From Pogona vitticeps (taxonomy: Eukaryota; Chordata; Lepidosauria; Squamata; Agamidae): a stretch of DNA of 64,000 bases. The notes under the pieces were generated by a model, which saw nothing but the letters and a program-made list of their open reading frames with translations, was not told the DNA's origin and did no database searches. The DNA lies in assembly GCF_051106095.1 (NCBI RefSeq), contig NC_135793.1:6895001-6959000 (forward strand), written 5' to 3'. This document shows, piece after piece, positions 1 to 10,257 of the stretch (the first letter of the stretch is position 1; every line of letters starts with the position of its first letter). The position numbers and the translations under genes are program-made.

Positions 1-453
1 CTTTCCTCTCCATGGTATAAATTACTGCTTGCAGGGGGAGTCAAGCTGATGGGGGATGAAAGGGGTGGAGAAGCGACCAGAAGAAGGGAAAGGGCCTTTC
101 ATCTGCCCTCAAGAATCTGGTTTCCTGGTGCAAGACCCTCCCTCACCCAGTTTCAAGCATGACAGCATATCCGTGTTTCATATTTGAAGGAGCCTCTCTG
201 GGATGGACACCCCATTGAGAGGGAGAAGCAGCAGGGAGCTCTTGGGCCACATCCTGGCTCCCAATGTTTTGTTTCTAGCATGGGAGCAGGAATTGTCTCC
301 TCGCTGCACCTACGGTGTTTAGATGGGCTCTGAATCTCAGCCGACCTCACCAACCCCGGGGCCGGCCTCTCTGCAAGAAGCCAGGAGCTGTGCAACGGGA
401 GGGAAAGGGGACGTCGCACTGGGAGAAGAAAAAGGGATCCTTGCGCTTCTTAC

Positions 454-2858
454 CCTGAAATCTGATGTCTCCTCTGTCTGCTCCTGGCGCTCCCTAGTGA
501 TGCTAGGATGAGAAGATGACACAAGAGGTCAGAAACTCAAGCAGACTAGCAAGATGTGCTTAGAGATCTATCCTAAAGATCTCTTGGTCCCCATGGGCTC
601 CCCTCCCCTCCTTTCTTCTCTCCACGTCCCCCTCATCTTCCCAAAGGCTAAGGGAGAACGGAGCCATCCCGGTTTTTCTTCCTGATCCTCGCTTCCAACC
701 CTTGTGCCTCCTCCCTCCCTGTTCTCTGCTGGTCAGGAGCTTGTTGGTCGGGGTTTGTTTTGCGAAAGGAAAGGCTTCTGATGTTTGGGGTCCTACCTGG
801 GAGGTTCAGGAGCAGGCTCTCGACAGGTTGGGGTGCCTGCACAACAAGAAAATGTGCACCACCTCCCCAACCGCTGGAAAAGAGAAAGAAGAGCTAAAGG
901 TTAACGCTGAGAGAAGCAGAGATGTTTGGGTGGGGTTAGCAAAACGCCTGGACTCTTTCCAAACCCACCTACCAGTCCATGAGTGTCTAAAGAAATGGGG
1001 TCCTGGGGGAGTGGGAGTCAATCTTTGTCCTTCTCTTCCCCACCTCCTTTGGATCCTTGTTTGGAAAGTATAGACCAAGATTCTATACTTAAAATGGGGG
1101 AAAATACAGGTGGATTTGAGAGGAGGAGGAGATAGAAGGTACATATGCTCAGGAGAAGGGAAGGGAGACCAAGCCCCTGGAGATTTGTGCCCAGGCTGCC
1201 AGTTCTTTGCCCATCCCTTGCCAGGAGGGGTGGGTGGGAGGGGGGCAGGATGGGGGCTGCCGTCCCCCCTCCCGACTGCCTCAATGCTCGGCTTGCACCT
1301 CTCATTACCCACCCGCCCTATCGACCTTTTCTAACAAGGGCCACTTCACCAATTTGCCTTTTTGGAAAAAAAATGCCTACACAGACTCTCACTTCTACCC
1401 CTTTTTTCAAACGGGGAGACATGCAACACCACCTTCAACAAACTATAAGTCCAGTCTCTTAGAGGTGTCAAAGACACAGTCATCAGGGCTGAACGTAGAT
1501 TAAGCGAGTACAGCCAAATAATTCCCAGTTCAAACTCTAATTCCAGGTGGAGACAGCCTGCTCGTTCAAAGCCAGCTTCTCTCCATAACAGAGGACATAC
1601 AGCACATGAAATCTTTCCTGAATGAATCCAACAAACTTCTAAACACTTTGATGGCTATCTGCAAAAAGCTATGGTTAAGATCTGACTCAGAGGAAACTAA
1701 AAGCAGATCATGTCCAAGGGTTGCTTCTACTACCAGCCTGATATGCAGAACACAGGCGAGAAAAGAGGTGCAAAAAAGGAAAATAACAAGCAATAAAAGA
1801 CGAAAAGTAAATATGTAAAAACATTCCCAAACCAGTTCCATACAAAAAGATGCAGTGAAGGAAACTTTTAAAATTACTGGATAGTAACTCAGCACAGAAA
1901 AGTACAATGCAAACAGAGCAGCTAATTCTAAACAAGAAAGTAGATCTGGAGGAACTTGCTCATCTCTCTACTAATGCAGAGAAGTCTCTCCCTCACTCTC
2001 TAGAACCAAGACTAGCTCAAGCACAGAAACAAGCTACCAAGAACCCACATTCGGCTCCACAGAATTCTATTTTTAAAAATATTTTTATTTTATAATACAA
2101 CAAAACCTCCAAAAATATATACAACAACAAAAATAACAATTTTTTTACAAATAATAGTGCTTATTATAAACTAAATTCTAACGTGCACTCCATACCCATG
2201 GGACTCCATTTAATGATATTTTGTTAAGGACTACCTCTCCAAAATTGTATAGAGTATTCTTTAGAGGCTTTCCCCCTCCCTTTCACAAATTCCACAAATT
2301 TACCCAAAATATCATAAAAGTTGTTAGAACTTATTTCCCCTCTTTTTATTTCATGTTCAATAGTCAATTTATCGTTTAATGCAATGTCCCATACTTCACA
2401 ATACCAATCTTCTATTTTAATATCATTTATGTCTTTCCAAAATCTAGCTATTAATATTCTAGCACTTGTAATAAAATTGGTGATTAATTCTTTCGAGTAA
2501 TAATCCAAATCTGTTATCAAAAATTGACAATAAAGCAATTTTAGCATTACAATCAATATCTTTACCAAATAAATCGCACATTTCCTTAAAAATCAATTCC
2601 CAAAATTTCTTAACCAGTTTACATTCCCACCACATATGAAAATACATACCAATTTCTTCATCACATTCCCAACATGCTTTGGGGCATGCTGGATTTAACC
2701 TCTAAAGAATTCTAGACCACCCCAAGAAAGGATTAAAACAGATCTGGGATGGAAACTAGCCTGGAACAGACAAAAGTTAAAATTCCACTTACCCTCAAAG
2801 TACGAACGATCCTCCTCCTGAGTCCCATGACTCCAAACACTTGCGCGCAACGACTGTA
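454..2858 (-). CDS. Unrecognised gene family, copy 0: three upstream exons (partial)
   Basis: Three exons of a minus-strand gene whose downstream part lies left of the window. In transcript order they are 2793-2858 (reads QSLRASVWSHGTQEEDRSYF, then EG across the junction), 797-836 (TPTCREPAPEPP) and 454-502 (ITRERQEQTEETSDFR, preceded by a Ser split over the junction). Each is bounded by AG and GT on the minus strand, with good polypyrimidine tracts, and the phases match (1, then 2, then 0). The same three exons occur in all units with the frame kept. The intron between the first two holds an L1 fragment (2065-2697). I do not recognise the family and did not find the exons upstream of 2858. 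Confidence 0.6.
2065..2697 (-). mobile_element. L1 LINE 3' fragment (unit 1)
   Basis: The minus strand encodes the C-terminal part of an L1-type ORF2: FHMWWECKLVKKFWELIF is the characteristic Cys/His-Trp-Trp region, followed by KELITNFITSARILIARFWK. It is split by at least one frame change and stops at the T-rich end at 2065-2100, which is the A-rich tail on the minus strand. It is 5'-truncated and sits in an intron of gene copy 0. Confidence 0.85.
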
Positions 2859-3077
2859 CTGCAAAACAAGAGAGACTGACAGCACCTCTTATCAGCAGCT
2901 TGGTCCTGGGCGCAAATGACCGGTCCCCCTGGGGTCCTGTGTGACCTGGGCACACCTCAGTCCTGGGGACAAAGGGCCAGTCCCCCTGGGGTATTGTGTG
3001 ACCTGGGCGTCGCCGTGGCAACCCCCAAAAACCAAACTGCTTAACCCAGCAGAGCTGTCAGCCCCCTGACTACCCCA

Positions 3078-3333
3078 TTTCCCTGAAAATAAGACCTAAC
3101 CTGAAAATAAGCCCTAGTAGGATTTTTCAGGAGGCTCCTCATAGAAGCCCTACCCCAAAAATAAGTCCCAGTGAAGGGAAACCCTGCCCTCCACCTTGTG
3201 CAGCAACCAGAAGAAGAGGACATGACAGTATTTGACTCAATGTAGATGGTTGTACATGAAAATAAATGAAACATCCCCTGAAAATAAGCCCTAATGTGTG
3301 TTTTTTTGAGCCAAAATTAATATAAGACCCTGT
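3078..3333. repeat. Interspersed repeat with CCTGAAAATAAG motifs (unit 1)
   Basis: A block with three spaced copies of CCTGAAAATAAG, ending in AATATAAGACCCTGTC. The wording resembles a nonautonomous DNA transposon seen in many amniotes, but I cannot fix its family by eye. Equivalent blocks are at 22011-22268 and 39305-39561. Confidence 0.5.
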
Positions 3334-3355
3334 CAGGTGCAACAGAAGCACCTCC

Positions 3356-3643
3356 TTGACCGTCCCACGGTGTGCTTTAGGGCAGTCCCCGGGGTCAATG
3401 CAGAGAGGCAGGATCTGGACTCTAACCTGCAAGACCCTGTCAGGTGAGCACGAACAGACCTCTCCTCCTCCTCCTTCGGAGAACTTCGCCTCCAAAGGCC
3501 AGCCGAAGATCTTTGTGGCTTTTCATCTTGAAGTTCTTCACCTCCCCAGTAAGGAGCTCTTCCGTGAGTTTTTGGTGAGGCTCGCTGCTCGCCTACAGTT
3601 GTTCTTGCTGGTGCTGCTGCTGGCCTTCTGGGGGGGTCAGTAG
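3356..3643 (+). other. Conserved open frame, function unknown (unit 1)
   Basis: A 95-codon frame that stays open, with the same stop, in all three units (also 22291-22578 and 39586-39873) despite many substitutions. It ends in a hydrophobic stretch (LQLFLLVLLLAFWGG). There is no visible homology, and the opposite strand also stays open over part of it. It could be an exon of either strand or chance; I would not call it a gene. Confidence 0.2.
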
Positions 3644-4735
3644 ACCCTCAGAACCCCTCGCCTCGGATAGCAGAGAAGGAGGATCTCCCCATCATTCCTC
3701 CTCGTTTTGACCAGGGCTTCCCTTCTCTCTCCCACCCTCATAAGGTGCCTCCTAGACTCATGTAAAAGTGTTGAGCTAGAAGGGTCCCCAAGGGTGGTCT
3801 AGTCTGAATTCGAAGCTGGATGAGTACAGGACGTGAAAGTATCAAATTCTAGATCCTGTAGGATTTTAAAGACCAGAGGGAAATCCATTGGGGGTTCCTT
3901 CCTTGAAGATCAGCATGGAGAGGAGTTGCAGTCTTCCTTTTAGGGCCTTTCCCCCTCCCCAGCTGGGGAGGAATCTCCCCATCAGCCCGTTCTCGAGAAA
4001 TAAAAGAAATTCTACTCAAACAAAAGATTTTTTGTTAAAAAAATTTATTTACGTTTCTTTCCCACCCCACTAGTCATGGAGCCTATATTCTAGATGACTT
4101 TACAGAGGAGCACCGAAAGAGCAAAAGCATAACAACAGCAACAAAATCAGTAAAGTCAGATAATTCAGTATAACCACATTATACAAAGTATAATAACATT
4201 AAGAAAAATAGATTCAGTTGAAGCCTATAAAAATTACAAAAATAAAAGAAATTAAGATAATAGGCAGCTGGTGGAGAGAAGTGCACGGTTTTATACGGGA
4301 GAGCAGCCGGTTGACAGAGGACTTTCGGGAGAGAGGCCGCTGAGATAACTGGAAAGAAGATTTTAAAAAACATTATAATAGGGGAAAGTGTTGGGGTTTT
4401 GTTTGCAACAAAGTTGGGAGGGCTTCCCTGGGATCGGCCGATGGCCCTCCTTTTCCTGCACCCACCAGTCCCTCCTTCCAGCCTGTGAATGGCAAGAGAG
4501 CCCCCCCCTCTGCGGAGGGATCTCTCTCCTCCCCCCCCCCCCCCGGTCTTTCCTCTAGCCGGAGACCATTTGCGTGCCCTTCAATCTGGGACCGGAGGTT
4601 CGAGCGGTCCGGGAATTTTCACACCTCAGCATGTGCTTATTATTATTATTTTTAAATGTAAAACACTGAAAGCCTAATTGTGCACTTTCTGAACAGTTTT
4701 CGTGTAGGAAAGGTTTCTGAGGGCATCGTCTCTTT
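3644..4735. other. Non-coding stretch with a possible LINE tail (unit 1)
   Basis: No gene seen. Around 4032-4130 the TTTATTTACGTTTCTTTCCC stretch followed by CACCCCACTAG resembles the 3' tail of a reptile LINE on the minus strand. A poly-C run lies at about 4533-4545. The counterparts, 22579-23680 and 39874-40975, are equally empty. Confidence 0.4.
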
Positions 4736-4740
4736 CTCTT

Positions 4741-5122
4741 TCAGGTCCTCCCTCTCAGGATCATCAGGAGGGCCTTCCGGGTCCCCATTTTGTCCTTTGG
4801 GCTCCAGGAGGACATTTTGTGTCCATCAGAGATGAGGGCAGAAGCTACTCTCTCTGAAGCTCTGATTCTTCCCCATCCTGCCCTAATGAGCAGCGGGATA
4901 ACGATCCATGTGACTGGATCCTTGGAAAAGCCCTGGACTGGGATCTCTGACCAAGGGAGCCTGAGGCCAGAACGCACCCCCCCCCAGACACACACATGTC
5001 GCGACCGAATCTCCCTCAGGACCATATGGCATTCGAGCAGAGAGTTCCGCAGGCTACAAATCTACCACTTTCCGCTGAGGCAAGTCCCCAAACCTCAGCA
5101 GTGCATAGCATCTGTGCCTTGA
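4741..5122 (+). other. Open frame behind a strong splice-acceptor-like site (unit 1)
   Basis: A pyrimidine tract ending TCTTTCAG at 4744 precedes a plus-strand frame of about 125 codons containing SGITIHVTGSLEKPWTGISD. The same frame is open in unit 3 (to 41374) but in unit 2 a length change upstream moves it. C-run length differs between units at the ACCCCCCCCC stretch. It may be an exon of a decayed gene or part of an old repeat; the family was not recognised. Confidence 0.25.
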
Positions 5123-5822
5123 ACAAGTCTGACTCTTAAAGAATACTTTACTCTGCACCTTGCAAGGACTGCCACATGGGCTATGTCATTCCTTTAGAAC
5201 TCACAAAAGGTCAATTAAATAGGACTTCTCTACGGTAGCTAATCAATGGCCTTTACTAAGCCTCTGGATTTAGCCAAGCCCTGCTGATCCAAGAAACTAG
5301 TCCTCAGTAAGAATTTTTATAATTATTTTTTATGGAGAAAATATAGTTTCATAGAAACAGTTTGTTTGCTCAAGCATTTAGCATACAGTAAATACATGTT
5401 CAAAGGATTACTATAGTTAAAGACAACAACTACTTCCCATTAAAATAACAAACACAAAAAGCTGGGCTCAGGTGGGCTAGGCCCACCTCCTTCTTTTCTT
5501 CCCCGCTACATTCTTTTTCCTTCAGCTACATCACACAAAGCATCAGGAACTCCTCTCAGGAAAAATTTATCCTCCACAAAATGGTCACTCTCCAAGCATA
5601 GCCCATCGTCCATTTCTCTACATTCCTCGGACCTCCTTCTTCATGGCTGTAACCCATTCTCTCAAAGAGGCGGAACTGCCTACCCGGTCTCCAATTCTCA
5701 TGGAGATGCAGGTGGGGTTATCTCCATTCCCCTGTCTCCAACGGCTTTCACTTTGAAACCTAACAGACGCCATTTTCTCTCATTCTCCTTGACTACAAAT
5801 TCCACTCTCCTTCAATATCAAT
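5123..5822. other. Non-coding stretch, nothing recognised (unit 1)
   Basis: About 700 bases between the open frame and the microsatellite cluster, highly alike in all three units (24060-24763 and 41375-42056). No gene, RNA or known repeat could be identified. Confidence 0.5.
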
Positions 5823-5846
5823 AACACACACACACACACACACAAA

Positions 5847-5887
<41 letters not shown>

Positions 5888-5942
5888 GTATGTATGTATG
5901 TATGTATGTATGTATGTATGTATGTATGTATGTATGTATGTA

Positions 5943-5973
<31 letters not shown>

Positions 5974-6119
5974 TTGTGTTTGTGTTTGTGTTTGTGTTTG
6001 TGTGTATGTATATAGAGAGAGTGTATGCGAATACCACACACACACAGTATTTTGTATGTATGTACGTGTGTGTGTATATATATATATATAGTATGTGTAT
6101 AGAGAGCATATGCGAATAC

Positions 6120-6174
<55 letters not shown>

Positions 6175-6299
6175 TACCACACATATACAAACACACTTAA
6201 AAGGGGGAAGATCCTAGGTAGGTAGGTAGGTAGGTAGGTAGGTAGGTAGGTAGGTAGGGAGGGAGGGAGGGAGGGAGGGAGGGAGGGAGGGAGGCAGGC

Positions 6300-6338
<39 letters not shown>

Positions 6339-6493
6339 GACATTGCTCTCTCTATTTGGGTCTTGGGAAAATATTCTGTCTCACTAAGGAGGGAGTTTCC
6401 TTCCTTTTTTTGTTGCTTTATTTTTAATTCCATGTACACTTAAGAGGGGAAAATACACACACAGAGTATATATACTTGAAAGTGAGGAGAGAT

Positions 6494-6540
<47 letters not shown>

Positions 6541-6582
6541 TTTGATTTATATCCCGCCCATCTGGTCTGGTCGACCACTCTA

Positions 6583-6622
<40 letters not shown>
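5823..6622. repeat. Compound microsatellite cluster (unit 1)
   Basis: In order: CA run, TATG run (5887-5950), TG run, TTTGTG run (about 5972-6002), short CA and TA runs, GA run (about 6131-6168), TAGG run (6216-6258), GAGG run, CAGG, CAGA run (about 6298-6340), TTTA run (6492-6543) and a final CA run (6583-6622). Neighbouring tetranucleotide motifs differ by single substitutions. Poly-His/Thr/Cys/Val open frames here are products of the repeats, not genes. Confidence 0.97.
6490..6588 (-). mobile_element. L2-like LINE 3' tail (unit 1)
   Basis: The TTTA run followed by GATTTATATCCCGCCCATCT matches, in order and orientation, the 3' end of the larger L2 at 10258-13558 (TTTATTTGACTTATATGCTG). Only the extreme tail is present. 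Counterparts are 25418-25490 and 42728-42838. Confidence 0.6.
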
Positions 6623-6623
<1 letters not shown>

Positions 6624-6774
6624 TTTAAAAATGTCTTGGTGTCTTTATTTGGGTTTGGGGCAGGATTCTGCCTTTCTAGGGAAGGGGCTTCCTTCCTTTT
6701 TGTTTGTTTGTTGCCTTATCTTTGTACCTTTTTAAAATGTTATTCTTTTAATTTGCTTCTTTTATTTTACTTTG

Positions 6775-7332
6775 GGTCGCCTCCCTGATGAGGAAAGGCT
6801 ACAGCATTTGGGGCTCTTTAGTCTAGAGAGAAAAGGCGCCTGAGGGGGGACGTGACTGAGACGGATAAAATGATGCAGGGAATGGATCACGTGGAGAGAG
6901 GGAATATTTTTTCCCTCCTCACACAATACCAGAGCCAGGAGGCATCCACTCCGATGGAGTGTTGAGAGAGTGAAAACAGACAAAAGAAAATATATCCTGA
7001 CCCAGCATGTTGTTAGTTTGTGGAACTGCTTGTCACAGGATGTGGTGAGGGCATGTGGCCCAGATGCCTTTAAAAGGGGATGGGACAGATTCCTGGAAGA
7101 AAAGTCCGGCGCAGGTGACAGGCCATGAAGGGGATGGATAATCTCCGGGCTGAAGAGGAAGGTAGCTCTGAATGCCGGATGCAGGGCAGGGGGATCAGGA
7201 GACAGGGATCTCGTGGTCTCTCGTGGGCTCCCATAGGCATCTGGTGGGGCCACCGTGAGGGAGAGGAAGCTGGACGAGATGGGCCCTTGGCCTGATCCAG
7301 CAGGGCTCTTCTTATGCCCTTTTGTTCTTCTG
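6775..7332 (+). mobile_element. CR1 LINE 3' end (unit 1)
   Basis: A 3'-terminal CR1 piece recognisable by GAGGAAAGGCTACAGCATTT, CCACAGGATGTGGTG-like wording (here TCACAGGATGTGGTGAGGGC) and the end CCTGATCCAGCAGGGCTCTT. It is 5'-truncated. The 240-codon frame on the other strand is only its shadow. Confidence 0.88.
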
Positions 7333-7740
7333 GTAAAACCTCTCCTTAAATGCCTCACTTGGAAAATCCTCTTCGTGTCACAATGAGTCGTGTAAGCCAC
7401 GTGCAAAAGCACCCGTGATTTCTGTATTGTGGGCAGACGAAGGTTATATTTCAACAGTATTTTTTTTGGAGGGGGGGAATCCACATTAAAAACGAGGTGG
7501 GTTTAGGAGAATTGACCCCCTCGGACCGTTATTTTTGTGGCACTGTAAAGTCATTCATTGAAGAACCCATGATTTCTGAGATGTAATCTGTGGTTAGAAA
7601 TGGGACCTATGAATCGACAAGCAGTTTAGGGCAGATCCCACATAAAATCATGTGGAGCCCTGAGGAACTGGATCCACCTGGGACGGGTATTCTTGCCCTG
7701 TAGAAAAGCTAGGAGCGGCTGGATCCATGATTTCTGTGGT
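7333..7740. other. Non-coding stretch between CR1 and RT fragment (unit 1)
   Basis: Nothing recognisable. The counterpart in unit 2 is 26221-26620. Confidence 0.4.
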
Positions 7741-8385
7741 ATGTCCTGTGAGAACAGGACACATTTTCTTTGCGGTTGATCTCTGTCTATTTCCCTCCTT
7801 TTCCCTCTCAGAAGGCCACTAAACAGGCCTGGGAGGAACTGGAAAATTAGATAGTAGATCCATTCTGCCAGAAATGCTAAAAGCCCACGCAGGCTGGTGG
7901 GCCCCTTTGCTGGCTCATTGGTTCACACATATCAGCCACTCAGGTAACTTCCCTGTTTGTTGGTCAGAGGCTCTTGTTCTACCAGCTTTTAAGAATGGGG
8001 ATGAATGCTTATTGTCATTGGTGGCTAAACTGTATGCCAGTTCTTTAAATCAGAAATTAGGATCTTGGATAGGAGACCAGAATATCCTGGGAAATGAGCA
8101 GACAGGATTTAGAAAAGACCAATCAACAATAGATCATTTTATTCTATTGTCTCACCTACCTGAGAAATATATCACCTCATATGGTAACGGTTTATTCACT
8201 GCATTTATAGATTTAAAAACTGCCTTTGATTCTATACCAAGAGACAAACTACGGATAAAATTATGTAATACTTCCATCGGCAAGAGACTTTTGTATTTGA
8301 TTAAATGCCTCCACCAGGGAACTACCCTTCACACTAGATGCAGGAGAGAAGGGGAACTGACAAAATCTCTCCTGTTTCCAGGGGT
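7741..8385 (+). pseudogene. Non-LTR reverse transcriptase fragment (unit 1)
   Basis: A 191-codon frame holds the front of a LINE reverse transcriptase: WWAPLLAHWFTHISHSGNFP, then NEQTGFRKDQSTIDHF (RT motif 2 region) and FTAFIDLKTAFDSIPRDKL (motif 3, with the first catalytic Asp). The catalytic ADD box is absent, and the fragment is cut at a GT run near 8385. The clade is uncertain (CR1/jockey-like). Confidence 0.75.
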
Positions 8386-8437
8386 GTGTGTGTGTGTGTC
8401 CGTCAAGGCTGTATATTGGCTCCCATGCTATAGAAGG

Positions 8438-8542
8438 ATAGAAGGCTGAGTCAACCTTGATCCACTACCTGGGATGGAACCCCAGGTCGTGAGCACAGTT
8501 GTGGCTGCAGAACAGCAGTTTAACCACTGCGCCACGAGGCTC
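8438..8542 (-). mobile_element. tRNA-derived SINE (unit 1)
   Basis: Read on the minus strand it starts GAGCCTCGTGGCGCAGTGG, an A box in tRNA style, and continues to GGGTTCCATCCCAG, a B box, then GTTGACTCAGCC. This is the head of a common reptile tRNA-derived SINE. It is not a working tRNA: no cloverleaf with a proper acceptor stem can be drawn. Confidence 0.8.
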
Positions 8543-8879
8543 TAAACGCTGACTATCAACAAAGAAAGTTCAAAGATCACAACGTGGCAAGCAGTTACTA
8601 TATGAAAATGACAAGTGGTTGCTATGTTAGATCACGGAACGAACGTGTCCTGAGTAACTTGCAGCTGAACAGGCAATACCATCCCAAGGCCTCCCTGAGA
8701 GCGACCCCCTCTAGAGCGAGGGTCGGCTTTTAGGAGATCCCCTGCAAAGCGGTCTAGCTCCAGCTCTTCCCTCTCCCGGGGTTCCTGAAGAAGTCCTGTG
8801 TCATCTTTTCCAATGAAACTTTGGGAGGAGGGATCGATCACCTTTGCTCGCCAGCCTGCGATGTTCCAGGAGAGAAATG

Positions 8880-10257
8880 TCAGCAGGACGTCTTGTTGAT
8901 GATTCCAAATTCAGTGAGAATTCAGTTTATCAAAGGAATGCCTATTCTTTCAGTTGCAGAACAGAAGGCAAGATCTGGGAAGGACAACATCCCTGCTGAA
9001 GTGCTGGAAAGCGATCATCACCACCAAGCTGTATGAAATCTTTTGTCTTTGCTGGAGGGAAGGTGGAGTACCGCAGGACATGAAGGATGCAAACATCCTC
9101 ACATGGTACAAAAACAAAGGAGACAGGGGCGACTGCAATAACTACTGTAGCATCTCTCTTCTCAGTGTTGTAGGGAAGCTGCTTGCCTGTGTTCTGCTGA
9201 AGAGACTCCAGGGGCTTGCAGACAGAGTTTACCCAGAATCACAGCGTGGATTTCGAACTAATAGATCCACTGTTGACATGGTATTTTCTCTCAGACAGTT
9301 GCAGGAGAAATGTAGGGAACACTGACAGTCGCTCTTTGTGGCCTTCATAGATCATACATAGGCCGTTGATTTGGTTAGCAGGGAGGGCCTTTTTAAAATG
9401 CTTCCCAAGATTGGATGTCTACCTCGACTCCTTAATGTCATCAGGTCCTTTCATGAGGAAATGAAGGGCACTGTAGTTTTTAATGGCTCAACATCAGATC
9501 CCTTTGACATCCGAAGTGGAGTAAAACAGGGCTGTGTCCTCACACCGACCCTGTTTGGGATCTTTTTTGCTGTCATGCTGAAGCGCGTCTTTGGAACTGC
9601 GACAGAAAGTGTCTATATCCAGAGTAGATCAGATGGAAAGCTTTTTAATCTCTCTAGATTGAGAGCAAAGACCAAAGTCCAGCTGAAATGCATGTGGGAC
9701 TTCCTCCTTGCCGATGATGCAGCTGTTGTTGCCCATTCTGCTGACGACCTCCAACAACTCATGAATCATTTTAGCAAGGCCTTGCCAACACTTTGGACCA
9801 ACTATCAGCCTGAAGAAAACACAAGTCATGGGCCAGGCCGTGGACTCACCTCCCTCTACTACCATCTCCACACAAGAATTGGAGGTTGTTTATGACTTTG
9901 TGTACCTTGGCTCAATGATCTCTGACACTCTCTACCTAGATGTCGAGCCGGATAAACACATTGGCAAAACAGCTACCATGTTCTCTAGACTCACAAAGAG
10001 AATATGGCTTAAGATGAAGGTGATGGCATATACCAAGATCCAGGTTTTTAGAGCCTGTGTCCTGAGCACACTCCTGCATTGCGAGTCCTGGACCCTTTGT
10101 GAATGGCAGGAGAGGAAGCTGAACATGTTCCATATGCGTAGTCTCCGACACATTTTTGGTATCACCTGGCAGGACAAAGTTTCAAACAGAGTAATCCTAG
10201 AAAGAGCTGGAATGTTTAGCATGTATACATTACTGAAACAGTGACGTCTACGTTGGC
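8880..10257 (+). pseudogene. RTE-like LINE, reverse transcriptase part (unit 1)
   Basis: Three frames carry consecutive RT parts: DCNNYCSISLLSVVGKLLAC and GFRTNRSTVDMVFSLRQLQ, then GVKQGCVLTPTLFGIFF and the catalytic box FLLADDAAVVAHSADD, then VYDFVYLGSMISD and HMRSLRHIFGITWQDKVSN. The wording is that of an RTE-like group common in fish and lizards; the clade is not proven. It has at least three frame breaks. The 3' end is joined directly to the tail of the L2 at 10258. Confidence 0.82.

Noticed and set aside
3549-3634. An extra upstream exon of the gene family on the minus strand (acceptor CCCCCCCAG, donor GAG then GTGAAG)
   Set aside because: The frame that fits the next exon has a stop in units 2 and 3, and the open frame does not fit the phase.
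5780-6196. Long His/Thr/Tyr- and Cys/Val-rich open frames on both strands (also at 24733-25383 and 42027-42695)
   Set aside because: They are translations of CA, TATG, TG and TAGG runs; repeats without stops give open frames in all phases.
6762-7484. A 240-codon minus-strand frame
   Set aside because: It is the antisense shadow of the CR1 3' end.
8438-8542. A tRNA gene
   Set aside because: A and B boxes are present, but it is a SINE head with no proper acceptor stem, and it is repeated with the unit.
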